Positions 44,478-57,556 of a stretch of 64,000 bases of DNA are shown piece by piece (position 1 is the stretch's first letter; the number at the start of each line of letters is the position of its first letter). Where the stretch lies: the NCBI RefSeq assembly GCF_019400745.1, contig NZ_WJIB01000008.1:62001-126000 (forward strand). Direction: 5' to 3'. A program made the translations under genes and the position numbers. The stretch comes from Cohnella sp. CFH 77786 (GTDB lineage: Bacteria; Bacillota; Bacilli; Paenibacillales; Paenibacillaceae). A model generated the notes under the pieces. The model was not told where the DNA came from. It saw only the letters and a program-made list of their open reading frames with translations, and ran no database searches.

Positions 44478-46925
44478 CTATTTGCGAAGTTCCGCACCGA
44501 AAGAATGTTCCAATTCCGCCAGTACCCGGGCATGGGCTTCCGACACTTCTTCATCCGTCAGCGTGCGGTCCCCGTGCCTGTAGACCATCGCTACGGCCAC
44601 GCTCTTCTTGTCCGGGCCAAGCCGTTCCCCCGTATACACGTCGAAAATCGAGACCGACTCCAGGAGCTCCCCGGCGGCTTTCCGGATCGCTTCCGTGAGG
44701 GAAGCGCCTCGGGCGTCCCGATCCACCACGACCGCCAGGTCCCGCTCCACGGAAGGATAACGCGGCAGCGTCCGGTATTCGATGCGCGGGTCGGCCTTAC
44801 CGTAAACGGCTTCCAGCTCGATTTCCGCAACAAAGGCGTCCGGCAGGTCGAAGCTCCGCTGCAAATCCGGATGGAGCTGTCCGACGTATCCGATCGTGAT
44901 CGGCCCTCTCTCGGTCTGGAGCAAAACCGCCGCCGTACGGCCGGGATGGAACCCTTCCGGACGTGCCGGCTCGTAGGTCACGGCATCCGCCAGTCCGAGA
45001 CGGAGGAAAACCGCCTCGAGCAGTCCTTTCGCGTCGTAGAAGTCGGCCGGCTCGGCCTTGCGGTTCCAGCCGGCAGGCGTCAGGCTGCCCGTCAGCAGCA
45101 AGGCCAGTCTCGGCTTCTCGCGGGGAAGGCGGGTGAGCGTTGCCTCATCCGTATGGTAGACGCTGCCGATTTCGAACAGCGCCACGTCGTTGTTTTTGCG
45201 GGTCAGATTATACGCCGCCGCGTCCAGCAGGCTGGGGAGCAGAACGGTGCGCAGCACGCTTCGCTCCTCGCTCATCGGCATGGCCAGCGCGATCGGTTTC
45301 GCTTCCTGCGACAGCTCCGCGAACAACCCCGCCCGTTCGGGAGACGTGACCGAATAGGAGATCGCCTCGTGCAGGCCGGCATGGGTCATCACGCTCCGAA
45401 GCTCCCGGCGGATGGCCTGCTCCCGGGTCAGGGCGCCCGTCGTCGTCGGCCCTTCGATCGGCGTCGTCGGGATATCGTCGTAGCCGTACAGGCGGGCCAC
45501 TTCTTCCACCAGATCGACACTGCGCGTAATGTCCCCGCGTCGGGTCGGCACCGTCACGCGCCATTTGCCGTCTTCCGGCGATTCCGCGCCGAACTCCAGG
45601 CGGGCGAACAGCGTTTGCACTTCCAGCGCCGAAAGCGAAGTGCCCAGCATGCCGTTGATGCGACCCAGCGTAATTTCGATCACGGCCGGCTCCGGCTTGC
45701 GGGCGAGCGCTTCCGCCACCCCCTCGGCGACATGGCCGCCGGCCAGGCTCGCCATGAGCGCCGCCGCCCGATCCAGCGCCGGCACGACGCGGCCGGGATC
45801 GACCTCCTTCTCGAACCGCGCGGATGCTTCCGACCGAAGGCCGAGCAGGCGCGAGGTCTTGCGTACGGAGCTCCCGGAGAATTTGGCCGACTCCAGGATG
45901 ATATCGGTCGTGGCCGCCGACACCTCGGAATTGGCTCCGCCCATAACGCCGGCGAGCGCGATCGCCTTGTCGGCATCCGCGATGACCAGCATGTCGGGGG
46001 CCAGCTTGCGGACTTGTCCGTCCAGCGTCTCCAGCGTTTCGCCTTCACGGGCGAGCCTGACTTCGATCCGGCCCCCGGCCACCTTGGCCGCGTCGAACGC
46101 ATGCAGGGGCTGGCCGTATTCCAGCATCACGTAGTTCGTAACGTCGACGATATTGCTGATCGGCCGGATGCCCGCGGCGATCAGCCGGTTCTGCATCCAG
46201 AGCGGCGACGGTCCGATCTTCACGCCTTTGATGTAACGGGCGGAATAGTGGGAGCACAGTTCGGGGGCGTGTACCGCCACCGAGACGTGATCCGACGTTT
46301 TGTCCGCGGACTTGAACAGCTCCCGTTCCGGGTCCGGCAGCTTGACCGGACGGCCGGTCAAGGCCGACGTCTCGTAAGCAACGCCGAGCATGCTCAGGCA
46401 ATCCGAACGGTTCGGCGTCAAATCGAGCTCCAGGACCGCGTCGTCGAGCGTCAGCACGTCGAGGATTTCCGCACCGACCTGCGTATCTTCGGGCAGCACG
46501 AGGATCCCTTCTTGCTGCTCCTTCGGCAGCAGCTTCTCGTTAATCCCGAGCTCTCTCGCGGAACAGATCATGCCCTGGGATTCGACGCCCCTCAGCTTCG
46601 CCCTCTTGATATCGAGACCGCTGGGAAGCTTGGCTCCGACGAGCGCGACCGGCACCTTCTGGCCCGCCGCCACGTTCGGCGCTCCGCAGACGATCTGCAG
46701 CTCCTCCGCTTGGCCGGCATCCACCGTGCATACGCTCAGCTTGTCGGCATCCGGGTGTTTTTCGCGCGTCTTCACATAGCCGACGACCACCTTGCTCACG
46801 CCTTGGTTCCGGGACGGCACGTTGTCGATTTCGATGCCCCCGCGGGTCAGCATCTCGGCCAACTCTTGCGGCGCGATGCCGCTCAAATCGATATATTCGG
46901 ATAACCACCGGTAAGAAACGTTCAT
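44478..46925 (-). CDS. pheT: phenylalanyl-tRNA synthetase beta subunit
   Basis: The protein is 815 residues, normal for bacteria. The N-terminal tRNA-binding (EMAP-like) domain is near 40-150 (VGYVKTREKHPDADKLSVC). B3/B4 and B5 follow (editing site region NYVMLEYGQPLHAFD), and the FDX-ACB anticodon domain ends the protein (about 720-814: RYPSVERDLAVVVDRD). It forms an alpha2-beta2 enzyme with PheS. GGGGAG lies before the ATG. The gene is 54 bases after pheS in one T-box-controlled operon. Confidence 0.96.
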   Translation of the reverse strand: MNVSYRWLSEYIDLSGIAPQELAEMLTRGGIEIDNVPSRNQGVSKVVVGYVKTREKHPDADKLSVCTVDAGQAEELQIVCGAPNVAAGQKVPVALVGAKLPSGLDIKRAKLRGVESQGMICSARELGINEKLLPKEQQEGILVLPEDTQVGAEILDVLTLDDAVLELDLTPNRSDCLSMLGVAYETSALTGRPVKLPDPERELFKSADKTSDHVSVAVHAPELCSHYSARYIKGVKIGPSPLWMQNRLIAAGIRPISNIVDVTNYVMLEYGQPLHAFDAAKVAGGRIEVRLAREGETLETLDGQVRKLAPDMLVIADADKAIALAGVMGGANSEVSAATTDIILESAKFSGSSVRKTSRLLGLRSEASARFEKEVDPGRVVPALDRAAALMASLAGGHVAEGVAEALARKPEPAVIEITLGRINGMLGTSLSALEVQTLFARLEFGAESPEDGKWRVTVPTRRGDITRSVDLVEEVARLYGYDDIPTTPIEGPTTTGALTREQAIRRELRSVMTHAGLHEAISYSVTSPERAGLFAELSQEAKPIALAMPMSEERSVLRTVLLPSLLDAAAYNLTRKNNDVALFEIGSVYHTDEATLTRLPREKPRLALLLTGSLTPAGWNRKAEPADFYDAKGLLEAVFLRLGLADAVTYEPARPEGFHPGRTAAVLLQTERGPITIGYVGQLHPDLQRSFDLPDAFVAEIELEAVYGKADPRIEYRTLPRYPSVERDLAVVVDRDARGASLTEAIRKAAGELLESVSIFDVYTGERLGPDKKSVAVAMVYRHGDRTLTDEEVSEAHARVLAELEHSFGAELRK

Positions 46926-46979
46926 GGGATACTCCCCTCTTTATATGCGATATGCGAAATGAAGTCTGGCGCGCCGTCG

Positions 46980-48014
46980 TCACATTTTGGCGAATTGGCT
47001 GAGGAACCTCAGGTCGTTCGCGTAAAAATGGCGGATGTCGTCGATTTCGTATTTGAGCAGCGCGATCCGTTCGATGCCCATCCCGAACGCGAAGCCGGTT
47101 ACTTCCGACGGGTCGTAGCCGCCGTGCTCGAGCACCGCGGGATGGATCATGCCGCAGCCGAGAATTTCGATCCAGCCGGTATGCTTGCACATCCTGCAGC
47201 CGCGGCCCCCGCATTTCACGCAGGTCACGTCGACTTCGGCGCTCGGTTCCGTAAACGGGAAAAAGCTCGGGCGCAGCCGGATTTGCATTTGGGAACCGTA
47301 CATCTCGCGCACGAACTGCAGCAGCGTCCCCTTCAGGTCGCTCATCCGGATATTCGGACCGACAACCAGCCCCTCGACCTGATGGAACATGAACGAATGG
47401 GTCGCGTCGTCGTCGTCCCGCCGGTACACCTTGCCCGGGCAAATGACCTTCACCGGCGTCTGGCCTTTCATGGCCTGCATCGTGCGGATCTGGACCGGAG
47501 ACGTGTGCGTGCGGAGCAGAATGTCGTCCGTGATGTAGAACGAATCCTGCATGTCGCGCGCCGGATGGTTTTTGGGCAGGTTCAGCGCCTCGAAGTTGAA
47601 ATAGTCCGTTTCGACTTCAGGCCCCTCCGCGATCGTGTACCCCATGCCGAGGAAAATGTCTTCGATCTCCTGCGCCACCTTGGTGAGCGGGTGCAGGCTG
47701 CCGACCGCGGGCGCTTTGCCCGGCAAAGTGACGTCGAGGGTTTCCGCCTGCAAGCGGCGGGCCGTCTCGGCCCGGTCAAACGCTTCCTGTTTCCGCGCGA
47801 GCACTTCTTCGATCGCCGCCCGCACGTCGTTGGCGACTTGGCCGATGATCGGACGCTCCTCCGCGGACAATGCGCCCATGCCCCGCAGAATCTCCGTCAG
47901 CTGGCCTTTCTTGCCGAGGTAATGCACCCTCAGGTCGTTCAGCGAAGCCGCGTCCTCCACGGTCTGCAGCCGGTCCAGCGCTTCCGCGCGAAGCGCCTCC
48001 AATCGGTCTTTCAT
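46980..48014 (-). CDS. pheS: phenylalanyl-tRNA synthetase alpha subunit
   Basis: The protein is 344 residues from the ATG at 48014, which has AAAGGAGAG upstream; the in-frame extension of 22 residues is leader. An N-terminal coiled coil ([16 protein letters not shown]) precedes the class II synthetase core with [34 protein letters not shown] (motif 2) and [15 protein letters not shown] (motif 3). It charges tRNA-Phe. A T-box leader with a Phe specifier lies upstream. Confidence 0.96.
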   Translation of the reverse strand: MKDRLEALRAEALDRLQTVEDAASLNDLRVHYLGKKGQLTEILRGMGALSAEERPIIGQVANDVRAAIEEVLARKQEAFDRAETARRLQAETLDVTLPGKAPAVGSLHPLTKVAQEIEDIFLGMGYTIAEGPEVETDYFNFEALNLPKNHPARDMQDSFYITDDILLRTHTSPVQIRTMQAMKGQTPVKVICPGKVYRRDDDDATHSFMFHQVEGLVVGPNIRMSDLKGTLLQFVREMYGSQMQIRLRPSFFPFTEPSAEVDVTCVKCGGRGCRMCKHTGWIEILGCGMIHPAVLEHGGYDPSEVTGFAFGMGIERIALLKYEIDDIRHFYANDLRFLSQFAKM

Positions 48015-48132
48015 TGTTTTTCTCTCCTTTGAATAAACTTCAATGCCAGTTGTTCGGGGCCCCCGCTCGTTTTTCCCCAAAAAGCGAAGAAATTCTCTGT
48101 TGCGGATGGGGTGAGCCCCCGTTATCCATTCA

Positions 48133-48449
48133 AAACAAAAAAGATCCTTTCTCCCATAAGGGACGAAAGGACCGTGGTACCACCCTTGTTGGAACGCTTC
48201 GGCTTATCCGGCCGTCCGGCGCCGACAACGATTCGGCTCGGTCACAGCATTCCCGCTTGACGCGGCGTAACGGGCCGCTGCCGGTTCCCTCTACTTGCTT
48301 GCCGAACGCTAGACGCGTCCGCCGTTTCAAGGGACTGCTCCGGAGTGAATTTGGGCAGCCTGGATTCCTAGGAACGCTCGCAGTCTCCGGCGTTCCCTCC
48401 CTGCAGGAAGGCGCTGCTTACTTGTCTCCATCGATGCATTTGCTCGATT
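48133..48449 (-). promoter_or_regulatory. T-box leader of pheS-pheT (Phe specifier UUC)
   Basis: The T-box motif AAGGGTGGTACCACGG is at 48187-48172 on the minus strand and is followed by a terminator stem ending in TTTTTTGTTTT (about 48139-48172). Stem I starts near 48428. In CAAATTCACTCCGGAG (48351-48336) the triplet TTC at 48349-48347 is placed as the specifier. Uncharged tRNA-Phe should stabilise the antiterminator. The leader begins at the stop codon of thiD. Confidence 0.93.
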
Positions 48450-49317
48450 TACAGCCATTATAGGCGAAGTCGGCGGCGGAGGCAAGCGGACCCTCGCCCT
48501 GTTCCCGCCAAGCGGAGTGCCGGAGCGAGCCGATGCCTCCGCCAAGCGGCAGGGCGGAGCCGATCGCCGCGGTGACGAAGGCTTTCGCCAGGCGGCATGC
48601 CTCCGGAGCCGCCAGTCCTCGCGCCAGTCCCGCGGCGACGCTTGACGCGGTCGTGCAGCCGGTACCGTGCGTATGCGGAGTCGGAATCCGCGGCGCGCGG
48701 AACCAGCGCGGTTCGTCTTCCCTGCCGACCAAGACGTCCGCCGATTCGCTTCCCGGCCGGTGTCCCCCTTTGAGCAGCACGAACCGGGAGCCGAATCGGA
48801 GAAGCTCGCGGGCAAGCGTCTCCATCTCCTGTTCGGTACGCACCTCTGACTCCGGGACGCGATTGCCCAGCATGGCGCAAGCCTCCGGAATGTTCGGCGT
48901 CACGACTTCCGCGAGCGGGAGCAGCAGCCGGATCATGGCTTCCCACGCGTCCCCTCCGGTTAACGCCGATCCGCCTTTCGCACGCTTTACCGGATCGACC
49001 ACGAGCCGCTCGACCCCGTAACGGCGGCATATCCCAGCCACCCGTTCGACGATCTCCGCAGTCGGGAGCATGCCGGTTTTGACGGCGTCCGCGCCGATAT
49101 CCGACAGCACACTTTCCATTTGCGCTTCGACCATGTCGGGCGACGCCGGCTCGATCCGCTGCACGCCCAAGCTGTTCTGCGCGGTCAAAGCCGTGATCGC
49201 GCTCATGCCGAAAACGCCGAGCTCCTGAAACGTCTTGAGATCCGCCTGCACGCCGGCTCCCCCGCCGGAATCCGAGCCCGCGACGGTGAGCGCGAGCGGC
49301 GCCGCCCCGCCCCTCAT
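48418..49317 (-). CDS. thiD: hydroxymethylpyrimidine (phosphate) kinase
   Basis: The protein is 299 residues from the ATG at 49317, overlapping the thiO stop (ATGA). Ribokinase-fold blocks are ALTVAGSDSGGGAGVQADLKTF, TALTAQNSLGVQ, VTPNIPEA, VLLKGGHR and the catalytic HTHGTGCTTASSVAAGLA. It phosphorylates HMP and HMP-phosphate for thiamine. It is about 30 residues longer than usual; the extra C-terminus (EGPLASAADFAYNGCKSSK) overlaps the pheS promoter, so the end may have been extended by use of downstream regulatory DNA. It is the last thi gene. Confidence 0.93.
   Translation of the reverse strand: MRGGAAPLALTVAGSDSGGGAGVQADLKTFQELGVFGMSAITALTAQNSLGVQRIEPASPDMVEAQMESVLSDIGADAVKTGMLPTAEIVERVAGICRRYGVERLVVDPVKRAKGGSALTGGDAWEAMIRLLLPLAEVVTPNIPEACAMLGNRVPESEVRTEQEMETLARELLRFGSRFVLLKGGHRPGSESADVLVGREDEPRWFRAPRIPTPHTHGTGCTTASSVAAGLARGLAAPEACRLAKAFVTAAIGSALPLGGGIGSLRHSAWREQGEGPLASAADFAYNGCKSSKCIDGDK
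48457..48485 (-). promoter_or_regulatory. sigma-A promoter of pheST, inside the 3' end of thiD
   Basis: On the minus strand TTGCCT (48485-48480), a 17-base spacer and TATAAT (48462-48457). The bases also encode residues LASAADFAYNG of ThiD. The expected start near 48450 fits the 5' end of the T-box leader. Confidence 0.7.
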
Positions 49318-50456
49318 CCCGCGGCTCCCTTCCTGCGGGTAAAGCGGTCCGGGGCGAAGGCGTTCCCGTAAGCGGCGCCGGCGCCTTTTCCATCCAACAT
49401 ATCCCCCACCAGCGCCGCGGTGGCCGGACTCAGCAGGATGCCGTTCCGGTAATGTCCGGCCGCTACGATCACTTCGGGAACTTCCGGAACCGGGCCGATC
49501 AGGGGCCAGCCGTCCCGGGTGGCGGGCCGGAGTCCCGCCCAGCTCCGAAGCGGGCCGACTCCCGCCAAGAACGGAAACATCCTTCCGGACCATCGCGTCA
49601 GCCTTCCGATCCCTTGCGCCGTCACCGACCGCTCGAATCCGGCCACGTCCTCCGACGCCCCGCATACGAGGCTTCCGTCGTTTTTGCCGACCCAATACGC
49701 CTGGCTGGAAAACACCATGTGACGAACCTCGGACGCGGCTCCTTCGTAGGCGCAGATTTGTCCCCGCACCGGATGAACCGGGATGGATAGCGGCAGCCAG
49801 CGCGCCCAGGAAGCGCTCCAAGCTCCCGTGCAGAGCACGGCGCGGCCGGCCGACAGCTTGCCCAGCCGTTCCGTCGCGAGGGATACGCCCGCTTCCCGGA
49901 CGATTTCGAAATCGGTCACGTCCCCCGCGTTCCCGAGCAGCGCGACGCCGGACCGGCGGCAGGCTTCCTCGAGCGCCCGCACGAGCTTCGGCGCCTGCAC
50001 GTGGCTTTCAGCCGGGCACCAGAGGCCGCCGGCCGCACCGGCCGCAAGCCGCGGCTCCAGACGCCGCAGCGCGTCCGCATCCACCAGCTCGCACGACGCT
50101 CCATACGCGAGCTGCCATGCCGAGCGGCTCAGAAGCGGAAGCAAGTCCGCCTCGTGCAGCGCCACCCCCAAGCTTCCCGTACGGCGCAATTCGGCGTCCA
50201 TGCCGGACGTCTCCTCGATTTCCCGTACGAATTCGGGGTACATCGACAGGCTGTCCAGGCATAACCGGAAAAACGGATCCGGACCTTCCGGATTTTCCGA
50301 GTACGGGGCGAGCATGCCGGCGGCCGCTCCCGAAGCCTGGCCGCCGAAGCCTTCCTTCTCCACCACCGTGACGCGGAAGCCCCGTTTCGCCGCCTCCCAT
50401 GCGGCAGCCAGCCCGATGATGCCGCCGCCGACGACGAGAACGTCCGAACCGGCCAT
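49314..50456 (-). CDS. thiO: glycine oxidase
   Basis: The protein is 380 residues. The N-terminal FAD-binding motif is VLVVGGGIIGLAAAWEAAKRG. GQASGAAAGMLAPYSE and the C-terminal GLRPATRDGWPLIGPVPEVP and HYRNGILLSPATA are typical of ThiO. It oxidises glycine to the imine used by ThiG in making the thiazole, as aerobic organisms do instead of ThiH. The ATG shares one base with the thiG stop (TAATG). Confidence 0.93.
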   Translation of the reverse strand: MAGSDVLVVGGGIIGLAAAWEAAKRGFRVTVVEKEGFGGQASGAAAGMLAPYSENPEGPDPFFRLCLDSLSMYPEFVREIEETSGMDAELRRTGSLGVALHEADLLPLLSRSAWQLAYGASCELVDADALRRLEPRLAAGAAGGLWCPAESHVQAPKLVRALEEACRRSGVALLGNAGDVTDFEIVREAGVSLATERLGKLSAGRAVLCTGAWSASWARWLPLSIPVHPVRGQICAYEGAASEVRHMVFSSQAYWVGKNDGSLVCGASEDVAGFERSVTAQGIGRLTRWSGRMFPFLAGVGPLRSWAGLRPATRDGWPLIGPVPEVPEVIVAAGHYRNGILLSPATAALVGDMLDGKGAGAAYGNAFAPDRFTRRKGAAG

Positions 50457-51289
50457 TAGGCACCGGCCCTTTCCGCTTCGGCCGGCACGGCGCCGAAGCC
50501 GTGCGGGATGCCTTCCGCGGGGCTGCTGGCCGAAGCGTATTTTTTCTTCGGAATCCGGCCGGCCAGCCATGACAGCCTTCCCGCTTCGACCGCCAGCTTC
50601 ATCGCCCGCGCCATCGAGACGGGATCCCGGGCTTTGGCGACCGGCGTATTGACGAGGACGGCGGCAGCCCCCAGCTCCATCGCTTGGGCCGCGTCGGCGG
50701 CCGACCCGATTCCGGCGTCGACGATGACGGGAACGCCGGCTTGCTCCGCGATCAAGCCGATCGCGTACGGGTTGAGGATGCCGAGCCCCGTCCCGATCGG
50801 CGCCCCCCCGGGCATGACCGCCGCGGCTCCCGCTTCCTCCAGCCTGCGGCATGCCACCGGGTCGTCGGACGTATAAGGGAGCACCACGAATCCTTCTTTG
50901 ACGAGCCTTTCCGTCGCCCGCAGCGTTTCCATCGCGTCCGGGAGCAGCGTCCGAGGATCCGCGGCGATCTCGACCTTGATCCAATGGCCAAGGCCCGCCT
51001 CCCTGGCCAGCCGGGCGATCCGCACCGCCTCGTCCGCGTTGCCCGCCCCCGAAGTGTTGGGCAGATAGACGTATCCGCCGTCTTCCACGTGCTGCAGCAT
51101 GGAGTCGTCCTCCACCGCGTCCAGATTGACCCGCCGGACCGCGAACGTGATCACTTCCGCGCCCGAAACGTCCAGCGCTTCCCGCAGCACGGCGGGACTC
51201 GGGAACCTGCCCGTTCCCAGGAACAGCCTGGACGAAAGCGCTCGGCCTCCAATCACCAAAGGATCCCCGTTTTCAATGACCTGCGGCAT
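50456..51289 (-). CDS. thiG: thiazole synthase
   Basis: The protein is 277 residues with a TIM-barrel fold. The Schiff-base lysine lies in [11 protein letters not shown]. Blocks are [55 protein letters not shown] and [21 protein letters not shown]. It assembles the thiazole phosphate from deoxyxylulose phosphate, the ThiO imine and sulfur carried by ThiS. The C-terminal 30 residues (after IPKKKYA) are an extra tail. It starts 3 bases after the thiE-thiS stop. Confidence 0.95.
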   Translation of the reverse strand: MPQVIENGDPLVIGGRALSSRLFLGTGRFPSPAVLREALDVSGAEVITFAVRRVNLDAVEDDSMLQHVEDGGYVYLPNTSGAGNADEAVRIARLAREAGLGHWIKVEIAADPRTLLPDAMETLRATERLVKEGFVVLPYTSDDPVACRRLEEAGAAAVMPGGAPIGTGLGILNPYAIGLIAEQAGVPVIVDAGIGSAADAAQAMELGAAAVLVNTPVAKARDPVSMARAMKLAVEAGRLSWLAGRIPKKKYASASSPAEGIPHGFGAVPAEAERAGA

Positions 51290-51292
51290 CCT

Positions 51293-52146
51293 TCATCCTC
51301 CTCCCACGAAATGGACGAACTCGACGGTCGCCCCGGCCGGCAGCGCCGTCGTCCGCCATTCCGCTTTCGGCACGATCGCGCCGTTCATTTCGGCCACCAC
51401 CCGTTTCTCCGCCAGTCCGAGCTGTGCCGCCAATTCCCACAGGCTTCCGGCAGAAGTGGGTTTCGCCTGGCCGTTGACGGTAACCGTCCTCAGCGCATCC
51501 GGTCCGGCGCCGGCCGCCTTCGCTTCGGAGCATTCTTCGATCCTCGCCAGAAGCCGCCTGCAAACCGCCTCGGGATCGGGACTTCCGACGACGGCGGACA
51601 CGGCGCACAGCCGGGTCGCACCCGCCGCGAGCACCTCCCCCGCGTTGTCCGGCGTAATCCCCCCGATCGCCACGAAAGGAATGCTCCGGATTTCGGCGGC
51701 CGCCTGCGCCACGTAAGCGGTCGTTACCGCCGCGCGGCCCGGCTTCGTCCCCGTCGGAAAAACGGGACCGACGCCGATATAGTCCGCTCCCTGCCTCTGC
51801 GCTTCCCGCGCTTGCTCGATCGAATGGGTGGAAATCCCGATGATCCGATCCGGGCCGAGCAAGCTTCTGGCTGCCGCGAGGGGCAGGTCGTCCTGACCGA
51901 GATGGACGCCGTCGGCGTCCACGGCCAGCGCTACGTCGGGATGGTCGTTCACCACGAACGGAACCCCGTAAGACCGGGTCAGCTCCCGGAGCATTTTCGC
52001 CTTCTCGAGCAGCTCCCGCTTGGACGCGTTCTTATCCCGCAGCTGCAGGAAATCGGCGCCTCCCCTCAGGGCGGCTTCCATCACCTCGCGAAGCGTCCGC
52101 CCCGGATGATAATTTTCGCCCGTGATGACGTACAGCCTGAAGTCCT

Positions 52147-52159
<13 letters not shown>
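51293..52159 (-). CDS. thiES: thiamine phosphate synthase fused to sulfur carrier ThiS
   Basis: The N-terminal 210 residues are ThiE: LQLRDKNASKREL, VNDHPDVALAVDADGVHLGQDDLP, GVGPVFPTGTKPG and VAIGGITPDNAGEVLAAGA. After a linker (EAKAAGAGPDALR) the last 65 residues are ThiS: TVTVNGQAKPTS..., MNGAIVPKAEW and the end VEFVHFVGGG, keeping the C-terminal Gly-Gly that ThiF adenylates. ThiE joins the pyrimidine and thiazole. Separate genes are the rule. The GTG at 52159 has GGAGG at 8 bases; the ATG at 52150 overlaps the thiF stop (ATGA) and is the alternative. Confidence 0.9.
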
Positions 52160-55573
<3,414 letters not shown>

Positions 55574-55577
55574 TGTG

Positions 55578-55607
55578 ACTCTACACCTGTCGGGTATGTC
55601 TTGTCAA
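55578..55607 (-). promoter_or_regulatory. sigma-A promoter of the thi operon
   Basis: On the minus strand TTGACA (55607-55602), an 18-base spacer and TAGAGT (55583-55578), with the TPP aptamer starting a few bases after the expected transcription start. Confidence 0.7.
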
Positions 55608-55793
55608 CAACGGAAGTGCGAAGCCGCATTCATTCATTTCCGTAAAGCGTTTGAATCCTTTGAAATAACGGAAGTTGAAGGAGCAAGAATTCATTGGATC
55701 CCCCTGCAAATATACGGGATACGAGCGGAACGGATGCGGATGGAAGAGGCCGATGACGCAAACTCGTCCTCATGGGCATCAAGGGAAACGGAG

Positions 55794-55819
55794 AAAAAGA
55801 GGGGGCATCCCCTCTTTTT
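55794..55819. terminator. bidirectional terminator after ycnI
   Basis: AAAAAGAGGGG (55794-55804) and CCCCTCTTTTT (55809-55819) form a perfect stem with a GCAT loop. It has A- and T-runs on both sides and lies 20 bases past the ycnI stop. Confidence 0.85.
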
Positions 55820-55838
55820 TTCGCGCGCTTGTTAACCG

Positions 55839-56480
55839 CTAGGCCCGCTTCCGCACGAGCGAAACGACCAATGACAGAACGCCGGCCGCGAGTCCCGCGA
55901 TCGCGAGGGACAAGGTCAACGTGTCGTTGTCCCCGTTGTTCGCGCCATCCGCGGAAGCCGCGCTTCCCGAAGCGGCTCCGTGGCCGTCGTTCCCGCCAGC
56001 GGCGGCCGTGACCTTCGTCACGGAAGCGGGCGTGTCGGCGTCCGCCGGGCCGGTCCAGTCCACGACGCTGCCGTCCGCGTACGTTTGATGGGCTTTCCAC
56101 ACCAGTTCCTTGGCGTCTTCCGCCACTTTGCCCTGGAAATTGAATTGGCCGAACTCCGTGGGGCCGAACCCGGGACCTGTCGTCTTCCACGTCACGGCCG
56201 TGATTTTGCCGTCTGCGTTCTTCTCGAGCTCATACGTCCAATCCGGCTTCGGCTCGAACCGCGACACATTGACGCCGTCCGGCACCTCCACCTTCACTTG
56301 GGTCGTCGCGACTTCTTTCTCCGTCGGCACGCGCAGCGTAAACACCTGATAGGAGTTCGCGGGCACTTCCTTCGGCTGGACCGTCACGTGCGCGCTGGCG
56401 ATTCCGCCGAACGCGAGGGAAAACAGGAGTACGAATACGGTGATGACACTTTTTTTCACTGGGCATCTCAAACCTTTCAT
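55839..56480 (-). CDS. ycnI: YcnI-type copper-binding protein (DUF1775)
   Basis: The protein is 213 residues. A signal peptide (KKSVITVFVLLFSLAFGGIASA) is followed directly by HVTVQPKEVPANSYQVF, so the mature protein starts with His, the copper ligand of the YcnI monohistidine site. YVLRVPTEKE-like TLRVPTEKEVATTQVKVEVP and FGQFNFQGKV are family blocks. A spacer rich in Gly, Ala and Asp leads to a C-terminal membrane anchor (LSLAIAGLAAGVLSLVVSL) and RKRA. It acts outside the membrane in copper handling with YcnJ, which lies 3 kb upstream on the same strand. A GTG seven codons inside is an alternative start. Confidence 0.88.
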   Translation of the reverse strand: MKGLRCPVKKSVITVFVLLFSLAFGGIASAHVTVQPKEVPANSYQVFTLRVPTEKEVATTQVKVEVPDGVNVSRFEPKPDWTYELEKNADGKITAVTWKTTGPGFGPTEFGQFNFQGKVAEDAKELVWKAHQTYADGSVVDWTGPADADTPASVTKVTAAAGGNDGHGAASGSAASADGANNGDNDTLTLSLAIAGLAAGVLSLVVSLVRKRA

Positions 56481-56610
56481 CTCTCAAAATCTTACAGTCC
56501 CCAGTATAGCGGCACTCCCGCCCGAGCACATGACTCGAAAGAGTCAGTTCGACCGAAAAGTTTGTGAACGAAAGTACGTAGCGGTACTCCGTTTCACGAC
56601 TACAGTTCAC

Positions 56611-57477
56611 GTGCCTCTCCGCCGCTATTTCGCACACGCGCGCGCCGCCGTATCCGTCAGATTAGTGCCTCTCCGCCGCTATTTCGCACACAAGCCGCCG
56701 TATCCGTCAGATTAGTGCCTCTCCGCCGCTATTTCGCACACGAGCCGCCGTATCCGTCAAATTAGTGCCTCTCCGCCGCTATTTCGCACACGAGCCGCCG
56801 GTACCGTCAAATTAGTGCCTCTCCGCCGCTATTTCGCACACGAGCCGCCGTATCCGTCAGATTAGCGCCTCTCCTCCGCTATTTCGCACACGAGCCGCCG
56901 TATCCGTCAGATTCGTGCCTCTCCGCCGCTATTCCGCACACGCGCCGCCGTATCCGTCAGATTAGCGCCTCTCCTCCGCTATTTCGCACACGAGCCGCCG
57001 GATCCGTCAGATTCGTGCCTCTCCGCCGCTATTTCGCACACAAGCCGCCGTATCCGTCAGATTCGTGCCTCTCCGCCGCTATTCCGCACACGAGCCGCCG
57101 TATCCGTCAGATTCGTGCCTCTCCGCCGCTATTTCGCACACAAGCCGCCGTATCCGTCAGATTCGTGCCTCTCCGCCGCTATTTCGCACACGAGCCGCCG
57201 TCTCCGTCAAATTAGTGCCTCTCCGCCGCTATTTCGCACACGAGCCGCCGGAACCGTCAAATTAGTGCCTCTCCGCCACTATTTTGCACACGAGCCGCCG
57301 TATCCGTCAGATTCGTGCCTCTCCGCCGCTATTCCGCACACGAGCCGCCGTATCCGTCAGATTCGTGCCTCTCCGCCGCTATTCCGCACACGCGCCGCCG
57401 TATCCGTCAGATTAGCGCCTCTCCTCCGCTATTTCGCACACGCGCCGCCGTATGGGTCAGATTAGTGCCTCTCCGCC
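56611..57477. repeat. tandem array 4: 50-bp unit, about 17 copies
   Basis: The word GTGCCTCTCC (or GCGCCTCTCC) occurs at 56611, 56665 and then every 50 bases to 57465. The consensus holds CCGCCGCTATTTCGCACACG and AGCCGCCGTATCCGTCAGAT. Only the first unit has four extra bases. Sites vary in a linked way: GCGCCTCTCC always goes with TCCGC instead of GCCGC (units at 56865, 56965 and 57415), a sign of copying between units. There are no spacers. It fills the 1.07-kb gap between ycnI and the NarL-type regulator. Confidence 0.95.
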
Positions 57478-57556
57478 GGTTCCTTCCGCCGCCTTCACCG
57501 AATTCACCGCCTTCGGCACCTTCTAGCCCGCTCCTCCCACGCCTCTCTCGCGAAGC

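Noticed and set aside
44208..46904. 898-codon plus-strand ORF opposite pheT
   Set aside because: Antisense shadow of pheT, with no recognisable domains and no credible ribosome binding site.
56611..57477. CRISPR array
   Set aside because: A 50-bp unit repeats without spacers; units differ by scattered substitutions only.
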